Counted from the stretch's first letter, positions 46,240 to 57,358 are shown. The stretch is DNA of 64,000 nucleotides from Pseudomonas sp. MUP55 (GCF_034043515.1 NZ_CP138214.1:1302001-1366000); one strand, 5' to 3'. Program-made: numbers and translations. Notes: a model not told the origin generated them from the letters alone.

Positions 46240-46270
46240 AATGTGGGAGGGGCTTGCCCCCTCCCACATT
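46240..46270. repeat. Compact class 1 REP palindrome
   Basis: AATGTGGGAGGGGCTTGCCC runs into CCTCCCACATT, a single self-complementary hairpin without the usual REPIN spacer, between the convergent ybaK and ABC ATPase genes. It may serve as a terminator hairpin for both. Confidence 0.85.
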
Positions 46271-46297
46271 TTTTCCCGGTTTCGTCAGCAGGGCTAC

Positions 46298-47341
46298 TTA
46301 TGCCTGGAACAACACCAAATGCTCGGCGGCCACCCGAATGCCCACATCCGCGCCCATCTGCTGATCGACATGGCTGGGGAAAATCGACTCCAGCTGTGCG
46401 CCCGTCGGTAGTTGCAGGCGGTATAGCGTGGACGCGCCGAGGAAGGTCTTGCCGACAATCCGTGCTTTGAGCGCACTGTCCGGCGCGTAAACGATGTCAT
46501 CCGGGCGCAGCAACACGTCCACCGCACCGCCCGTCGGCCAGGTGTAGGCGCGGTTGCCACGCAGCTCGCCCAGTTCGGTGCTGACCGATTCGGGCGAATT
46601 CAATTGGCCACGAATGAAGTAACCCTGGCCGATAAAGCTGGCCACGTACGGCGTCTGCGGTTCGTGATAGAGGTTATAGGGCGTGTCCCATTGCTCCAGA
46701 CGACCCTCCTTGAAAACCCCCACGTGGTCGCTGACGGCGAAGGCTTCTTCCTGATCATGGGTGACCAGGATCGCGCTGGTGCCGCGTGCCTTGAGAATGT
46801 CGCGCACTTCATGGCTGAGCTTGCGGCGTAGTTCGCCATCGAGGTTGGAAAAGGGTTCGTCCAGCAGCAGCAGTTGCGGTTCCGGCGCCAAGGCGCGGGC
46901 AAGGGCGACGCGTTGCTGCTGACCACCGGAAAGCTCGTGGGGGAAGCGTTTACCCAAGTCTTTCAGGTTGACCAGTTCCAGCAGTTCGGCGACTACACGG
47001 TCTTTGTGCGGGTGCTTGCGAATGCCGAAGGCGATGTTGTCGGCCACGCTCAGATGAGGAAACAGCGCGTAGTCCTGAAACACCATGCCGATACGACGTT
47101 TCTCCGGGGCCAGTGTGAAACCGGCACTGGAGATCACTTCGCCCGCCAGGCTGATTTCGCCTTCGTGCACCGGCTCGAACCCGGCAATCGCGCGCAAGGT
47201 GGTGGTCTTGCCGCAGCCCGACGAGCCCAGCAGGCAACCGATGTCGCCGGCGTTGAGGTGCAGATTGAGGTTCTGCACCACCCGTTGATCTTGATAGCCG
47301 CATGCCAGATTGCGCAGGTTCAGCAGTAATGGCTGGCTCAT
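46298..47341 (-). CDS. FbpC-like ABC transporter ATPase (orphan)
   Basis: A 347-residue ATPase of the iron(III)/polyamine/sulfate import class with Walker [10 protein letters not shown] (39-47), signature [15 protein letters not shown], Walker [13 protein letters not shown], and a C-terminal TOBE-type regulatory domain from about 265. No permease or binding protein lies next to it in the window, so its partner is elsewhere. It overlaps the argF stop codon by four bases and is probably cotranscribed with argF. Confidence 0.83.
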   Translation of the reverse strand: MSQPLLLNLRNLACGYQDQRVVQNLNLHLNAGDIGCLLGSSGCGKTTTLRAIAGFEPVHEGEISLAGEVISSAGFTLAPEKRRIGMVFQDYALFPHLSVADNIAFGIRKHPHKDRVVAELLELVNLKDLGKRFPHELSGGQQQRVALARALAPEPQLLLLDEPFSNLDGELRRKLSHEVRDILKARGTSAILVTHDQEEAFAVSDHVGVFKEGRLEQWDTPYNLYHEPQTPYVASFIGQGYFIRGQLNSPESVSTELGELRGNRAYTWPTGGAVDVLLRPDDIVYAPDSALKARIVGKTFLGASTLYRLQLPTGAQLESIFPSHVDQQMGADVGIRVAAEHLVLFQA

Positions 47342-48261
47342 GCGTGGTGGTACGACGGTGGGACGAGAAATTCGAGCAGGGCCTTTTGCGCATGCAGACG
47401 GTTTTCAGCCTGGTCCCAGGCGACCGAACGTGGGTCGTCGAGCAGGTCCAGGCTGATTTCTTCGCCACGGTGTGCGGGCAGGCAGTGCATGAACAGCACG
47501 TCCGGCGCGGCAAGGTCGAGCAGGGCGCGGGTCACCTGGAACGGCGCGAACCGGGCCAGGCGCTTGGCGGTTTCGTCTTCCTGACCCATGGAGGTCCAGA
47601 CGTCGGTGCTGACCAGGTGTGCGCCGACCACCGCATCTTTCGGATCGCGCAGCAGTTGCACGCGACCATCGGCCTTGGCCATGAACTCGGCGCTTGGCTC
47701 GTAACCCTCCGGGCAGGCGATACGCAGGTGGAAGTCGAACTGGATGGCAGCTTCTATATAGCTGTTGCACATATTATTGCCGTCGCCGATCCAGGCCACG
47801 GTCTTGCCCTGGATCGAGCCGCGGTGTTCGAGGAAGGTTTGCATGTCGGCCAGCAACTGGCACGGGTGCAGGTCATCGGACAGGCCGTTGATCACGGGCA
47901 CGCGCGAGTTGGCGGCAAATTCGGTCAAGGTGCTGTGGGCAAAGGTACGGATCATCACCGCATCGAGCATGCGCGACATCACGATGGCGCAATCGCTGAT
48001 CGGCTCGCCACGGCCCAATTGGGTATCGCGCGGCGACAGGAAGATCGCCTGGCCGCCCAGTTGAATCATGCCGGCTTCGAAGGACAAGCGGGTGCGGGTC
48101 GAGGACTTCTCGAAGATCATCCCCAGTACACGGTTTTTCAAAGGCTCAAACAGTACGCCGCGTTTACGCAGGTCTTTAAGCTCAATGCCTCGACGGATCA
48201 CGCTGACCAGCTCTTCGGGCGTGCAATCCATCAGGGAGAGAAAGTGCCTTGCGCTCATCAT
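47338..48261 (-). CDS. argF: Anabolic ornithine carbamoyltransferase
   Basis: A 307-residue enzyme that makes citrulline from ornithine and carbamoyl phosphate. The carbamoyl-phosphate motif SSTRTR (near 53-58), HPCQ and the ornithine/active-site motif HCLPAHRG are conserved. Two adjacent ATG codons (48261 and 48258) follow AGG. An ArgR-type operator lies about 100-140 bases upstream, and argG with a similar site lies 8 kb away. Confidence 0.94.
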   Translation of the reverse strand: MMSARHFLSLMDCTPEELVSVIRRGIELKDLRKRGVLFEPLKNRVLGMIFEKSSTRTRLSFEAGMIQLGGQAIFLSPRDTQLGRGEPISDCAIVMSRMLDAVMIRTFAHSTLTEFAANSRVPVINGLSDDLHPCQLLADMQTFLEHRGSIQGKTVAWIGDGNNMCNSYIEAAIQFDFHLRIACPEGYEPSAEFMAKADGRVQLLRDPKDAVVGAHLVSTDVWTSMGQEDETAKRLARFAPFQVTRALLDLAAPDVLFMHCLPAHRGEEISLDLLDDPRSVAWDQAENRLHAQKALLEFLVPPSYHHA

Positions 48262-48690
48262 TAACTACCTTTTGCAACAGACCGCAGATACTCAAAGCCT
48301 TGTTTATTGTGACAACGGGCGAGACCTGCGGCGAAAGCCGCACGGGGCGACGAAATAGGGGAAGGCGCGATATTGACATTAAATGTCGCGTCTTACCAAT
48401 AGGCTACGGTTTTTAAGGGTGTTCAAGCAGGGCGCCGAAGCGCGTTTGAAGACGGTTTCCAGACAGCAGCGGCCCATTTGTACACTGGCGCCGAGACCTT
48501 TTGCAATGCGCAGGGGCGCCTGTCGGCCTGCCTGTAGCGGTTTGAGGCGTGTGCAGGGCGTTTTCGAAACATTTGCTCACGGTTAGCCGTGTCTTGGCCT
48601 ATGTCCGGCGATTCACAGCGCGAACGTTGCTGGCGCACTGCGCGGCCCCGGCCCATAGTTGGACAAAGCCCCTTATAAAAGAGACTGGCC
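48262..48690. other. Intergenic region between argF and the molybdopterin oxidoreductase
   Basis: This 429-base divergent gap holds the argF promoter and ArgR operator on the argF side. The part next to the oxidoreductase (48405-48690) is GC-rich and I find no convincing small gene, promoter hexamers or repeat in it. The open frame from 48549 continues into the oxidoreductase in another phase and is rejected. Confidence 0.5.
48363..48404. promoter_or_regulatory. ArgR operator of argF
   Basis: TGTCGC-N8-AA starting at 48384 matches the Pseudomonas ArgR half-site. A weaker half-site (AGGCGC...) begins exactly 21 bases earlier, giving the known direct-repeat layout. ArgR with arginine represses anabolic argF. 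Confidence 0.7.
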
Positions 48691-50799
48691 ATGACCAAGA
48701 CTCTCCATCACCGTGCCTGCCACCTGTGCGAAGCCATTTGCGGCCTTACCCTGGAAACCACCCAGGACGAAACCGGCAGCCTGGCGATTACGTCGATCAA
48801 GGGCGACCCGCTGGATACTTTCAGTCGAGGGCATATCTGCCCCAAAGCGGTGGCGTTGCAGGACATCCAGAATGATCCGGACCGCCTGCACCAGCCGATG
48901 CTGCGGGTGGGCAGCGAATGGCAACCGATCCCGTGGGAAGACGCCTTTGCGCTGGTAGCCGAACGTCTTGCGGGCATCCAGGCCCGGCACGGGCAGAATG
49001 CCGTGGCGGTGTATCAGGGCAACCCCAGCGTGCACAACTACGGGCTGATGACCCACAGCAACTACTTTCTTGGCTTGCTCAAAACACGTAATCGCTACTC
49101 GGCGACGTCGGTAGACCAATTGCCCCATCACCTCTCCAGTCACTTGATGTACGGCCATGGCCTGTTGCTGCCGATTCCGGACATCGACCACACCGACTTC
49201 ATGCTGATTCTGGGCGGCAACCCTCTGGCCTCCAACGGCAGCATCATGACCGTGCCCGATGTGGAGAAGCGCCTCAAGGCGATCCAGGCCCGAGGCGGCA
49301 AGGTGGTGGTAGTGGACCCTCGACGCAGCGAGACGGCGGCGATTGCCGATCAGCATCTGTTCGTGCGCCCCGGTGGCGATGCGGCCCTGTTGTTCGGGCT
49401 GCTTAACACGCTGTTTGCAGAGGGCCTGACCCGCGCGAGCCATTTGCCGGTTGAAGGTTTGGACGACGTGCGCCAGGCGATTGCCGGGTTTACCGCCGAG
49501 GCCATGAGCCCTCAGTGCGCAGTACCTGCCGAGCAGATCCGCCAATTGGCCCGGGATTTCGCCGCAGCGGATAAAGCGGTGTGCTACGGGCGTATGGGCG
49601 TGTCCACGCAGGCGTTCGGCACGTTGTGCCATTGGCTGGTGCAGTTGATCAACCTGGTGACCGGCAACCTGGACCGCGTGGGCGGCGCCTTGTGCACCAC
49701 GCCCGCGGTGGACCTGGTGGCCTCGACCGGCGGCGGACATTTCAATCGCTGGCAGAGCCGCGTATCCGGACGCCCCGAGTACGGGGGAGAGCTGCCGGTG
49801 TCTGCCTTGGCCGAAGAGATGCTCACCGAAGGCGAAGGGCAAATTCGCGCTTTGGTGACGGTGGCCGGCAACCCGGTATTGTCGACGCCCAACGGTCGTC
49901 AGCTGGAGCAGGCGCTGGATGGGCTGGAGTTCATGGTCAGCGTTGACCTTTACATCAACGAGACCACGCGCTATGCCGACTTGATCCTGCCGTCCACTTC
50001 GGCGCTGGAGAATGATCACTACGACACCACCTTCAACATGTTCGCGGTACGCAACGTCACGCGGTTCAATCGCGCGATCCTGCCCAAGCCTGAAGGTGCG
50101 CTGCACGATTGGGAAATTTTCGTCGGCTTGGCCAAGGCATTTGCGGCGCACACCGGTGTGGCGCTCAAACCAACGATGCCACCTGCGCAGATGATCGACT
50201 TCGGATTGCGCGCCGGGACTTACGGTGACGCATCCCCGCACAAGCTGTCGGTGGCGATGCTGGCCGATCATCCCCATGGCGTGGACCTGGGGCCGCTCAC
50301 GCCAAACCTGGCCGCCCGGCTGAAAACCGTCGACGGCAAGGTGCAGGCGGCGCCGTCGGTGATCATGGCGGACCTCGCGCGGTTTGCCGCGCAACCGCTG
50401 CCCGTGGCGAACGAACTGCTGCTGATTGGTCGTCGCCACGTGCGCAGCAACAATTCCTGGATGCATAACTATCACCGGTTGGTGAAGGGCAAGCCACGCC
50501 ATCAATTGCTGATGCACCCCGATGACCTGGCCGATCGCCAACTGAGCGACGGCCAGCGGGTGCGTGTCAGTTCGCGCATCGGCATGGTCGAAGTCGAGGT
50601 AGTGGCCAGCCTGGACATGATGCCTGGCGTGGTCAGCCTGCCTCACGGCTGGGGCCATGGGCGCCCGGGCGTGCAGATGAGCATTGCCAGTAGCCAGCCG
50701 GGGGCAAGTGCGAATGATTTGACCGATGAGCGGCAATTGGACGAGCTCTCGGGTAATGCAGCGCTCAATGGCGTACCGGTGAAAGTTGCAGCGGCTTGA
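48691..50799 (+). CDS. Molybdopterin oxidoreductase (formate-dehydrogenase-like)
   Basis: A 702-residue enzyme of the DMSO reductase superfamily. The N-terminal 4Fe-4S site C10-x2-C13-x3-C17 (CHLCEAICGL) with a fourth Cys in HICPKA, the molybdopterin core with GGNPLASNGS, and the C-terminal molydop-binding domain (MHPDDLADRQLSDGQRVRVSS) are present. No selenocysteine codon or formate-dehydrogenase Cys is visible in the ligand region, and there is no twin-arginine signal, so it is a cytoplasmic, single-subunit enzyme with unknown substrate. Confidence 0.85.
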   Translation: MTKTLHHRACHLCEAICGLTLETTQDETGSLAITSIKGDPLDTFSRGHICPKAVALQDIQNDPDRLHQPMLRVGSEWQPIPWEDAFALVAERLAGIQARHGQNAVAVYQGNPSVHNYGLMTHSNYFLGLLKTRNRYSATSVDQLPHHLSSHLMYGHGLLLPIPDIDHTDFMLILGGNPLASNGSIMTVPDVEKRLKAIQARGGKVVVVDPRRSETAAIADQHLFVRPGGDAALLFGLLNTLFAEGLTRASHLPVEGLDDVRQAIAGFTAEAMSPQCAVPAEQIRQLARDFAAADKAVCYGRMGVSTQAFGTLCHWLVQLINLVTGNLDRVGGALCTTPAVDLVASTGGGHFNRWQSRVSGRPEYGGELPVSALAEEMLTEGEGQIRALVTVAGNPVLSTPNGRQLEQALDGLEFMVSVDLYINETTRYADLILPSTSALENDHYDTTFNMFAVRNVTRFNRAILPKPEGALHDWEIFVGLAKAFAAHTGVALKPTMPPAQMIDFGLRAGTYGDASPHKLSVAMLADHPHGVDLGPLTPNLAARLKTVDGKVQAAPSVIMADLARFAAQPLPVANELLLIGRRHVRSNNSWMHNYHRLVKGKPRHQLLMHPDDLADRQLSDGQRVRVSSRIGMVEVEVVASLDMMPGVVSLPHGWGHGRPGVQMSIASSQPGASANDLTDERQLDELSGNAALNGVPVKVAAA

Positions 50800-50898
50800 G
50801 GTTGGCTGTCGGCGCGCCTGAGCATCCTGTGGGTTTTTTGCGTTACAATGCGCCACCGTGCCGACCTGTGAGTCGCAAAGTTCCTGCAGAGGTGTTCC

Positions 50899-51237
50899 AT
50901 GGATATCATCGAAACGATCAAAGAGCAGATTGCCAACAACACCATTCTGCTTTACATGAAAGGCGCTCCGAACGCTCCTCAGTGCGGTTTCTCCGCGAAA
51001 GCGTCCCAGGCCATCATGGCGTGTGGCGAGAAGTTCGCTTACGTGGATATCCTGCAAAACCCGGAAATCCGCGCCAACCTGCCTAAATACGCCAACTGGC
51101 CGACTTTCCCGCAATTGTGGGTAGCCGGTGAACTGGTTGGCGGCAGCGACATCATCACTGAAATGGCAGCTGATGGTTCGTTGCAGGCGCTGGTCAAAGA
51201 CGCAGCGGCAAAAGCGGCAGCCAAGACCGAAGCGTGA
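50899..51237 (+). CDS. grxD: Monothiol glutaredoxin Grx4
   Basis: A 112-residue CGFS-type glutaredoxin. The active site QCGFS at residues 30-34 binds a 2Fe-2S cluster with glutathione and delivers it to iron-sulfur targets. WPTFPQLWV and GGSDI contact glutathione. GAGG lies before the ATG, and a strong terminator follows the gene. It is next to bfr/bfd, all iron related. Confidence 0.94.
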   Translation: MDIIETIKEQIANNTILLYMKGAPNAPQCGFSAKASQAIMACGEKFAYVDILQNPEIRANLPKYANWPTFPQLWVAGELVGGSDIITEMAADGSLQALVKDAAAKAAAKTEA

Positions 51238-51261
51238 TGCTTCTGTAAAAGGCGCCACAAT

Positions 51262-51301
51262 AAAAAGCCCCGCTTCTCACAGGAGAGCGGGGCTTTTTTT
51301 T
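51262..51301 (+). terminator. grxD terminator
   Basis: GCCCCGCTTCTC and GAGAGCGGGGC form a stem followed by nine T residues; flanking A-runs make it possibly bidirectional. Confidence 0.92.
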
Positions 51302-51310
51302 GGCTTCTCT

Positions 51311-51405
51311 GTAGGAGCGAGCTTGCTCGCGAAAAACGCCCAGGCAACTCGTTCATTCTGGATAAACGCGGTGGCGCTGAGTTCTTCGAGCAAGCTCGCT
51401 CCTAC
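51311..51405. repeat. Class 2 REP doublet
   Basis: GTAGGAGCGAGCTTGCTCGC faces GAGCAAGCTCGCTCCTAC, between convergent grxD and bfr. The inner spacer contains TCTGGATAAACGCGG, like the spacer of the doublet beside glpD. Confidence 0.88.
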
Positions 51406-51428
51406 AGTAAAAACAAGAGCCGCGGGGC

Positions 51429-51899
51429 TTATTCGCCCATCTGCGATTGCAGGTAGTTCTCCAGGCTGACCTTGTCGATCAGGCCCAGTTGGGTTTCCAA
51501 CCAGTCGATGTGTTCTTCCTGGTCTTCCAGGATATCTTCCAGCAGTTCGCGGCTGCCGTAGTCGCCAGTGGTTTCGCAGTGGGCGATGGCGGCCTTGAGG
51601 TCGCTGTGGCTCTTGCGTTCAAAGCCCAGGTCGCTGCCGATCATTTCCTGGGTGTGCTCGCCGATATTGAGCTTGCCCAGGTCCTGCACGTTCGGCAGGC
51701 CTTCCAGGAACAGGATGCGTTTGATCAGCGCATCGGCGTCCTTCATGGCCTTGATCGATTCCTTGTATTCGCGTTTGCCCAGCTTTTCCAGGCCCCAATC
51801 GTCATACATGCGCGCATGCAGAAAGTACTGATTGATCGCGACCAGTTCATTGGCAAGGATTTTGTTGAGTTGCTGGATGACTGAGATGTCGCCTTTCAT
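51429..51899 (-). CDS. bfr: Bacterioferritin, haem-binding subunit lacking ferroxidase ligands
   Basis: A 156-residue bacterioferritin with the haem ligand Met52. Counting from Met1, E18, E94 and H130 are kept, but three ferroxidase ligands are changed: position 51 is Ala (usually Glu), 54 is Asp (usually His) and 127 is Gln (usually Glu). It should therefore bind haem between subunits but not oxidise iron efficiently, and probably co-assembles with another ferroxidase-competent subunit. Bfd, encoded next door, would reduce the haem to release iron. Confidence 0.9.
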   Translation of the reverse strand: MKGDISVIQQLNKILANELVAINQYFLHARMYDDWGLEKLGKREYKESIKAMKDADALIKRILFLEGLPNVQDLGKLNIGEHTQEMIGSDLGFERKSHSDLKAAIAHCETTGDYGSRELLEDILEDQEEHIDWLETQLGLIDKVSLENYLQSQMGE

Positions 51900-52055
51900 G
51901 ACTGGGGTCCTGCCCTGTAATAGCTGTGTATGGGCGGAGTTTGAGCGGCGATAATCTTGGTGTCAAACCTAAGTTATTGAATAATAAATGAAAATTAATC
52001 GGAATAAGAATGTTTGTGTTCCGCGTCTTGGCGCTAACTAATTGAATTGCGGGCA

Positions 52056-52083
52056 TAAAAAAACCGGACGCTGGGTCCGGTTC
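52056..52083 (-). terminator. bfd terminator
   Basis: On the minus strand AACCGGAC-CCAGC-GTCCGGTT is followed by TTTTTT. It separates bfd from bfr, so the two are probably separate transcripts. Confidence 0.88.
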
Positions 52084-52099
52084 TTCAAAACACGCTTAA

Positions 52100-52318
52100 T
52101 TAAGCGTGTGTAAATTCTGCCGAATAGGGCAGCCCTGACTGGGCTGTCTGCAACTGCGTGAGGGTTTCCCGTACCACTTGCTTGGCGAGGCAGGCGCATT
52201 TACCGCACTGGCTGGCAACGCCGGTGGTTTCGCGCACTTCCTTGTAGCTGCAGCAACCTTCATAGATTGCTTCGCGGATTTGTCCGTCGGTGACGCCAGT
52301 ACAGAGGCACACATACAT
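52100..52318 (-). CDS. bfd: Bacterioferritin-associated ferredoxin
   Basis: A 72-residue 2Fe-2S protein with cluster ligands C4, C6 (VCLC) and C38, C41 (CGKC). It binds bacterioferritin and donates electrons for iron mobilisation. A Fur-like site lies 50-70 bases upstream, consistent with induction in low iron. Confidence 0.94.
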   Translation of the reverse strand: MYVCLCTGVTDGQIREAIYEGCCSYKEVRETTGVASQCGKCACLAKQVVRETLTQLQTAQSGLPYSAEFTHA

Positions 52319-52367
52319 AAGGGAGACCGTCGCGGGTTTAGGGCTTGAGTGCGATGGATCTTAATGT

Positions 52368-52386
52368 TAACGAGAATGATTGTCAA
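52368..52386. promoter_or_regulatory. Fur-like site upstream of bfd
   Basis: On the bfd strand it reads TTGACAATCATTCTCGTTA, close to the 19-base Fur consensus (ACAATCATTCTC core). The position fits repression of bfd when iron is plentiful. Confidence 0.68.
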
Positions 52387-52425
52387 AGTAGTTTCATCCT
52401 CAATCCGGCGCACATTGCCTGTGCG

Positions 52426-52453
52426 CTGACGAACGGTTTTTTCGGTGTATGAT
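52426..52453 (+). promoter_or_regulatory. Possible sigma-70 promoter of the peroxiredoxin gene
   Basis: CTGACG, a 16-base spacer and TATGAT resemble -35 and -10 boxes, about 110 bases before the start codon. The call rests on spacing alone. Confidence 0.4.
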
Positions 52454-52562
52454 GGTCGATCTTTACGAAGCGTGACTGCGTCACAGGTCTGTCGCTGAAC
52501 CAAGGCAGACTCGATGCTGGTCCTGTTACTTCAATCGTCACCCTTACATCAGGAGATATCCA

Positions 52563-53165
52563 ATGAGCGTACTCGTCGGCAAACAAGCCCCGGATTTCGA
52601 CGTACCCGCCGTCCTCGGCAATGGCGAAATCGTAGACAGCTTCAAACTGTCTGAAGCCATCAAAGGCAAATACGGCCTGGTGTTCTTCTACCCGCTGGAC
52701 TTCACCTTCGTCTGCCCATCCGAGCTGATCGCTCTGGATCACCGCATGGACGATTTCGAGGCGCGCAATGTTGAAGTGGTCGCCGTTTCCATCGACTCCC
52801 ACTTCACCCACAACGCCTGGCGCAACACCGCCATCAACGATGGCGGCATCGGCAAAGTCAAATACACCATGGCTGCCGATATGAAGCACGATATCGCCAA
52901 GGCCTATGACGTTGAGTCCGAAGGCGGCGTGGCTTTCCGTGGCGCGTTCCTGATCGACGACAAGGGCGTTGTACGCTCGCAGATCATCAACGACCTGCCG
53001 TTGGGCCGTAACATGGAAGAGCTGATTCGTCTGGTCGACGCTCTGCAATTCCACGAAGAGCACGGCGAAGTCTGCCCTGCCAACTGGAAAAAAGGCGACA
53101 AAGGCATGACCGCTTCCACCGAAGGTGTTGCGGCTTACCTGACCGAGAACGCTGGCAAGCTGTAA
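52563..53165 (+). CDS. Two-cysteine peroxiredoxin (AhpC/TSA)
   Basis: A 200-residue typical 2-Cys peroxiredoxin. The peroxidatic cysteine lies in YPLDFTFVCPSE (C51) and the resolving cysteine in HGEVCPANW near residue 172. It reduces hydrogen peroxide and organic peroxides. AGGAGAT precedes the ATG, and a clear terminator follows. It is beside iron-storage genes, which makes functional sense for limiting Fenton chemistry. Confidence 0.93.
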   Translation: MSVLVGKQAPDFDVPAVLGNGEIVDSFKLSEAIKGKYGLVFFYPLDFTFVCPSELIALDHRMDDFEARNVEVVAVSIDSHFTHNAWRNTAINDGGIGKVKYTMAADMKHDIAKAYDVESEGGVAFRGAFLIDDKGVVRSQIINDLPLGRNMEELIRLVDALQFHEEHGEVCPANWKKGDKGMTASTEGVAAYLTENAGKL

Positions 53166-53180
53166 GCCAGATTCAAGGTA

Positions 53181-53213
53181 AAAAAAACCGGCCTGAGAAG
53201 GCCGGTTTTTTTA
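53181..53213 (+). terminator. Peroxiredoxin gene terminator
   Basis: AACCGGCC-TGAGAA-GGCCGGTT followed by TTTTT, with a preceding A-run that allows use by the convergent rnt gene too. Confidence 0.92.
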
Positions 53214-53228
53214 TGCACGGGATTCGCT

Positions 53229-53903
53229 TCAGTCGTTGAAGTCTTCCCAGCCGCCCATCTGCTTCCAGCGGTTGACGATGCCGCAGAACAGCTCGGCGGT
53301 CTTCTCGGTGTCGTAGCGGGCCGAGTGAGCCTCGCGACCGTCGAAGTCGATACCGGCGGCCTGGCAGGCTTTTGCCAGTACGGTCTGACCGTAGGCGAGG
53401 CCGGCGAGGGTGGCGGTGTCGAAGCTGGAGAAGGGATGGAACGGGTTGCGTTTCATGTCCAGGCGCGCCACGGCGGCGTTCAGGAAACCCAGGTCGAAGC
53501 TGCTGTTGTGCCCTACCAGGATCGCGCGTTTGCAACCATTGGCCTTCAGCGCCTTGCGTACGCCGCGGAAAATGTCGGTGAGCGCCGCTTCTTCACTCAC
53601 CGCCATGCGCAATGGGTGATCGAGCTTGATCCCGGTGAACTCCAGGGCCGCCGCTTCGATGTTGGCGCCTTCAAACGGCTCGACGCGGAAGAAGTGGGTG
53701 TGTTCCGGGTACACGAAGCCCTGCTCGTCCATGCCGATAGTCGTCGCGGCAATTTCCAGCAAGGCATCGGTGGCGCAGTTGAAGCCGCCGGTTTCTACGT
53801 CGATAACCACAGGCAGGTAGCCGCGGAAACGCTCGGCCATCGGATGGCGCGAACCGCCGCCACCGCCATGTTCCTGTTCGTCATCGTAATGGTCTTCACT
53901 CAC
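53229..53903 (-). CDS. rnt: Ribonuclease T
   Basis: A 224-residue DEDD exonuclease that trims tRNA 3' ends and 23S rRNA. The ExoI motif [10 protein letters not shown] (35-44), Exo[11 protein letters not shown] and Exo[14 protein letters not shown] (DEDDh type) are intact. It starts with GTG at 53903, overlapping the pyrC stop (GTGA). Confidence 0.94.
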   Translation of the reverse strand: MSEDHYDDEQEHGGGGGSRHPMAERFRGYLPVVIDVETGGFNCATDALLEIAATTIGMDEQGFVYPEHTHFFRVEPFEGANIEAAALEFTGIKLDHPLRMAVSEEAALTDIFRGVRKALKANGCKRAILVGHNSSFDLGFLNAAVARLDMKRNPFHPFSSFDTATLAGLAYGQTVLAKACQAAGIDFDGREAHSARYDTEKTAELFCGIVNRWKQMGGWEDFND

Positions 53904-54946
53904 TTTCTTTCCTCCAGCAGGCGCCAGCGCAGTGTTTCACCGGCGCGCAGCGGGATAACGGTCAACTCGCCAAAGGGCAGGCTGGCAGGGGCGGTCCAGT
54001 CTTCACGGACCAGGGTGATGCGGTCGGTATTCGCCGGCAGGCCATAGAAGCGCGGGCCATTGAGGCTGGCGAAGCCTTCGAGTTTGTCCAGGGCGTTGCG
54101 TTGTTCGAACGCTTCGGCGTACAGCTCGATGGCGGCAAACGCGGTGTAGCAGCCCGCGCAACCGCAGGCGGCTTCCTTGGCATGCTGCGCGTGGGGCGCC
54201 GAGTCGGTACCGAGGAAGAACTTCGGGTTGCCGCTGGTGGCGGCGTCCAGCAATGCCACCTGATGGGTGTTGCGCTTGAGGATCGGCAAGCAGTAAAAGT
54301 GCGGCCGAATCCCGCCCACCAGCATGTGGTTGCGGTTGTACAACAGGTGGTGTGCGGTGATGGTCGCGCCGACGTTGGCCGAAGCCTCGGTGACGAACTG
54401 CACGGCATCTGCGGTGGTGATGTGTTCGAACACCACCTTGAGGGTCGGAAACAGCTCGACCACCCGGCGCATGTGCTCGTCGATGAAGACCTTCTCCCGG
54501 TCGAACACGTCGACATCGCCACGGGTGACTTCACCGTGGATCAACAACGGCATGCCGACCTCGGCCATCGCTTCGATGGCCGGCAGGATCTTGTCGATAC
54601 TGGTCACACCGGAATCGGAGTTGGTGGTCGCGCCCGCCGGGTACAGCTTGGCGGCGTGGACATAACCGCTGGCCTTGGCCTCGCGGATTTCTTCGGGCTG
54701 GGTGCGGTCGGTAAGGTAGAGCACCATCAACGGTTCGAAGCGACTGCCGGCCGGGCGCGCAGCGAGGATTCGCTGGCGATAGGCATCGGCTTCGGCTGCG
54801 TTACGCACCGGTGGTACCAGGTTAGGCATGATGATGGCGCGGCCAAACGTTCGCGCAACATCGGCCACGGTTTGGGGCAACGCAGCACCATCGCGAAGAT
54901 GAATATGCCAGTCGTCGGGACGCAGCAGGGTCAGGCGGTCGGACAT
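53900..54946 (-). CDS. pyrC: Dihydroorotase
   Basis: A 348-residue class II dihydroorotase of pyrimidine synthesis. Metal ligands H14 and H16 (DWHIHLRDG), the carbamylated-lysine region [14 protein letters not shown] and the later GTDSAPH aspartate are visible. I start at the ATG at 54946; the open frame to 55006 has no homology. It is coupled to rnt. Confidence 0.94.
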   Translation of the reverse strand: MSDRLTLLRPDDWHIHLRDGAALPQTVADVARTFGRAIIMPNLVPPVRNAAEADAYRQRILAARPAGSRFEPLMVLYLTDRTQPEEIREAKASGYVHAAKLYPAGATTNSDSGVTSIDKILPAIEAMAEVGMPLLIHGEVTRGDVDVFDREKVFIDEHMRRVVELFPTLKVVFEHITTADAVQFVTEASANVGATITAHHLLYNRNHMLVGGIRPHFYCLPILKRNTHQVALLDAATSGNPKFFLGTDSAPHAQHAKEAACGCAGCYTAFAAIELYAEAFEQRNALDKLEGFASLNGPRFYGLPANTDRITLVREDWTAPASLPFGELTVIPLRAGETLRWRLLEERK

Positions 54947-55102
54947 TGGGGATTCCAGGCGGGTCAATCTGGTGGGAATGCTACCGGAAAAGACTCGAGC
55001 AGGCACTCGCTATCAAGTTTTGCAGGATGCAACCGATAGCACTGGGTATGCCTTAACGATGTATGACGCTTTGAAGTGTTGTAGTAACCAGTGGAGCCTC
55101 CC

Positions 55103-56011
55103 GTGCGCCAGCATTATCTAGCCCTGCTCAGTGTGTTCGCCAGCCTGCCTGCGATGGCCCTCACGTTCCAGACACGTCTGGAGAATATTGAGTGGAAGGT
55201 GGAGGGCGACCAGTTCGAGTGCCGCCTGACCCAGCCGATCACCGATTTCGGCTCGGGTGAGTTCGTGCGCCGGGCGGGCGAGCAGGCGACATTTCGTCTG
55301 AAAGCCTATAACGGCTCGCTCGGTGCCGGCTCCGCCACGTTATTGGCCGCCGCGGCGCCCTGGCAACCGGGCCGTGGTGATATCAACCTCGGTGCGGTAC
55401 GCGTGGGCAGTGGCGATGTGTTGTTCAACAGCTCCCAGGCCCAGGCCGGTCGGCTGTTCACTGGCTTGCTCGAAGGCCGCAGCCCGACCGTACGGCATTA
55501 CGGTCGCGAAGGTGGCTACTCGGAAATTCGCCTGCTGCCGGTGAAGTTCAACAAGGCCTACAACGACTATCAGCTGTGTACGGCCAAGCTGCTGCCGATG
55601 AACTACGATCAGATCAAGCAGACCGAAGTCGGCTTCCCGGGCGGGGGCATCGAACTGGATGCGGCGGCCAAGAAGAAGTTGTCGGTGATTGTCGCGTTCA
55701 TGAAAGCTGACCCCACCGTGAACCACATCGAGTTGAACGGCCACTCGGACAACAGCGGCAACCGCCTGACCAACCGTGATGTCTCGCGACGCCGCGCCCT
55801 GGCGGTGATGGACTACTTCAAGGCCAATGGCATTCAGGAATCGCAGGTCACCCTGCGGTTCCACGGCGAAAGCTACCCTCTGGCGCCCAACACCAATGCC
55901 GCCAACCGAGCGCGCAACCGTCGGGTCAATGTCCAGCTGGAAAGGGTGGCGGCTCCGGAGAAACCGGCGCCCCAGGCGACAGCTTCCAGCAACCCTGCAG
56001 CAACCTCATAA
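55103..56011 (+). CDS. motY: Flagellar stator-associated protein MotY
   Basis: A 302-residue secreted protein. A short signal peptide (ends ...LPAMA) leads to a MotY N-terminal domain, then an OmpA-C peptidoglycan-binding domain (HIELNGHSDNSGNR, RRRALAVMDYF, NRARNRRV) from about residue 175. MotY forms the periplasmic T-ring and supports motor torque. The GTG at 55103 has GGAG six bases upstream; the GTG at 55091 would contain that site. The gene stands apart from flagellar operons, as is usual in Pseudomonas. Confidence 0.88.
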   Translation: MRQHYLALLSVFASLPAMALTFQTRLENIEWKVEGDQFECRLTQPITDFGSGEFVRRAGEQATFRLKAYNGSLGAGSATLLAAAAPWQPGRGDINLGAVRVGSGDVLFNSSQAQAGRLFTGLLEGRSPTVRHYGREGGYSEIRLLPVKFNKAYNDYQLCTAKLLPMNYDQIKQTEVGFPGGGIELDAAAKKKLSVIVAFMKADPTVNHIELNGHSDNSGNRLTNRDVSRRRALAVMDYFKANGIQESQVTLRFHGESYPLAPNTNAANRARNRRVNVQLERVAAPEKPAPQATASSNPAATS

Positions 56012-56044
56012 CGTGCGACCATCGGTCGCTCGTTCGACATAATC

Positions 56045-56086
56045 TGTCGCTTTATCTTCATTTGCTGTCGCGCCCCTGTAATTTCA
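56045..56086. promoter_or_regulatory. ArgR operator of argG
   Basis: Two TGTCGC elements start at 56045 and 56066, exactly 21 bases apart. The second is followed by N8 and AA, a full match to the Pseudomonas ArgR half-site; the first has CA at that place. The direct-repeat layout is that described for ArgR of P. aeruginosa. Confidence 0.75.
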
Positions 56087-56140
56087 CGGTTTTGATCGGT
56101 AGAATCGTCGCCTTTCCGTACAACCCCGTGGAGTGATGGC

Positions 56141-57358
<1,218 letters not shown>

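Noticed and set aside
48549..48875. Longer N-terminus or separate gene upstream of the molybdopterin oxidoreductase
   Set aside because: It is in a different phase, and the conserved CHLC motif begins just after the ATG at 48691.
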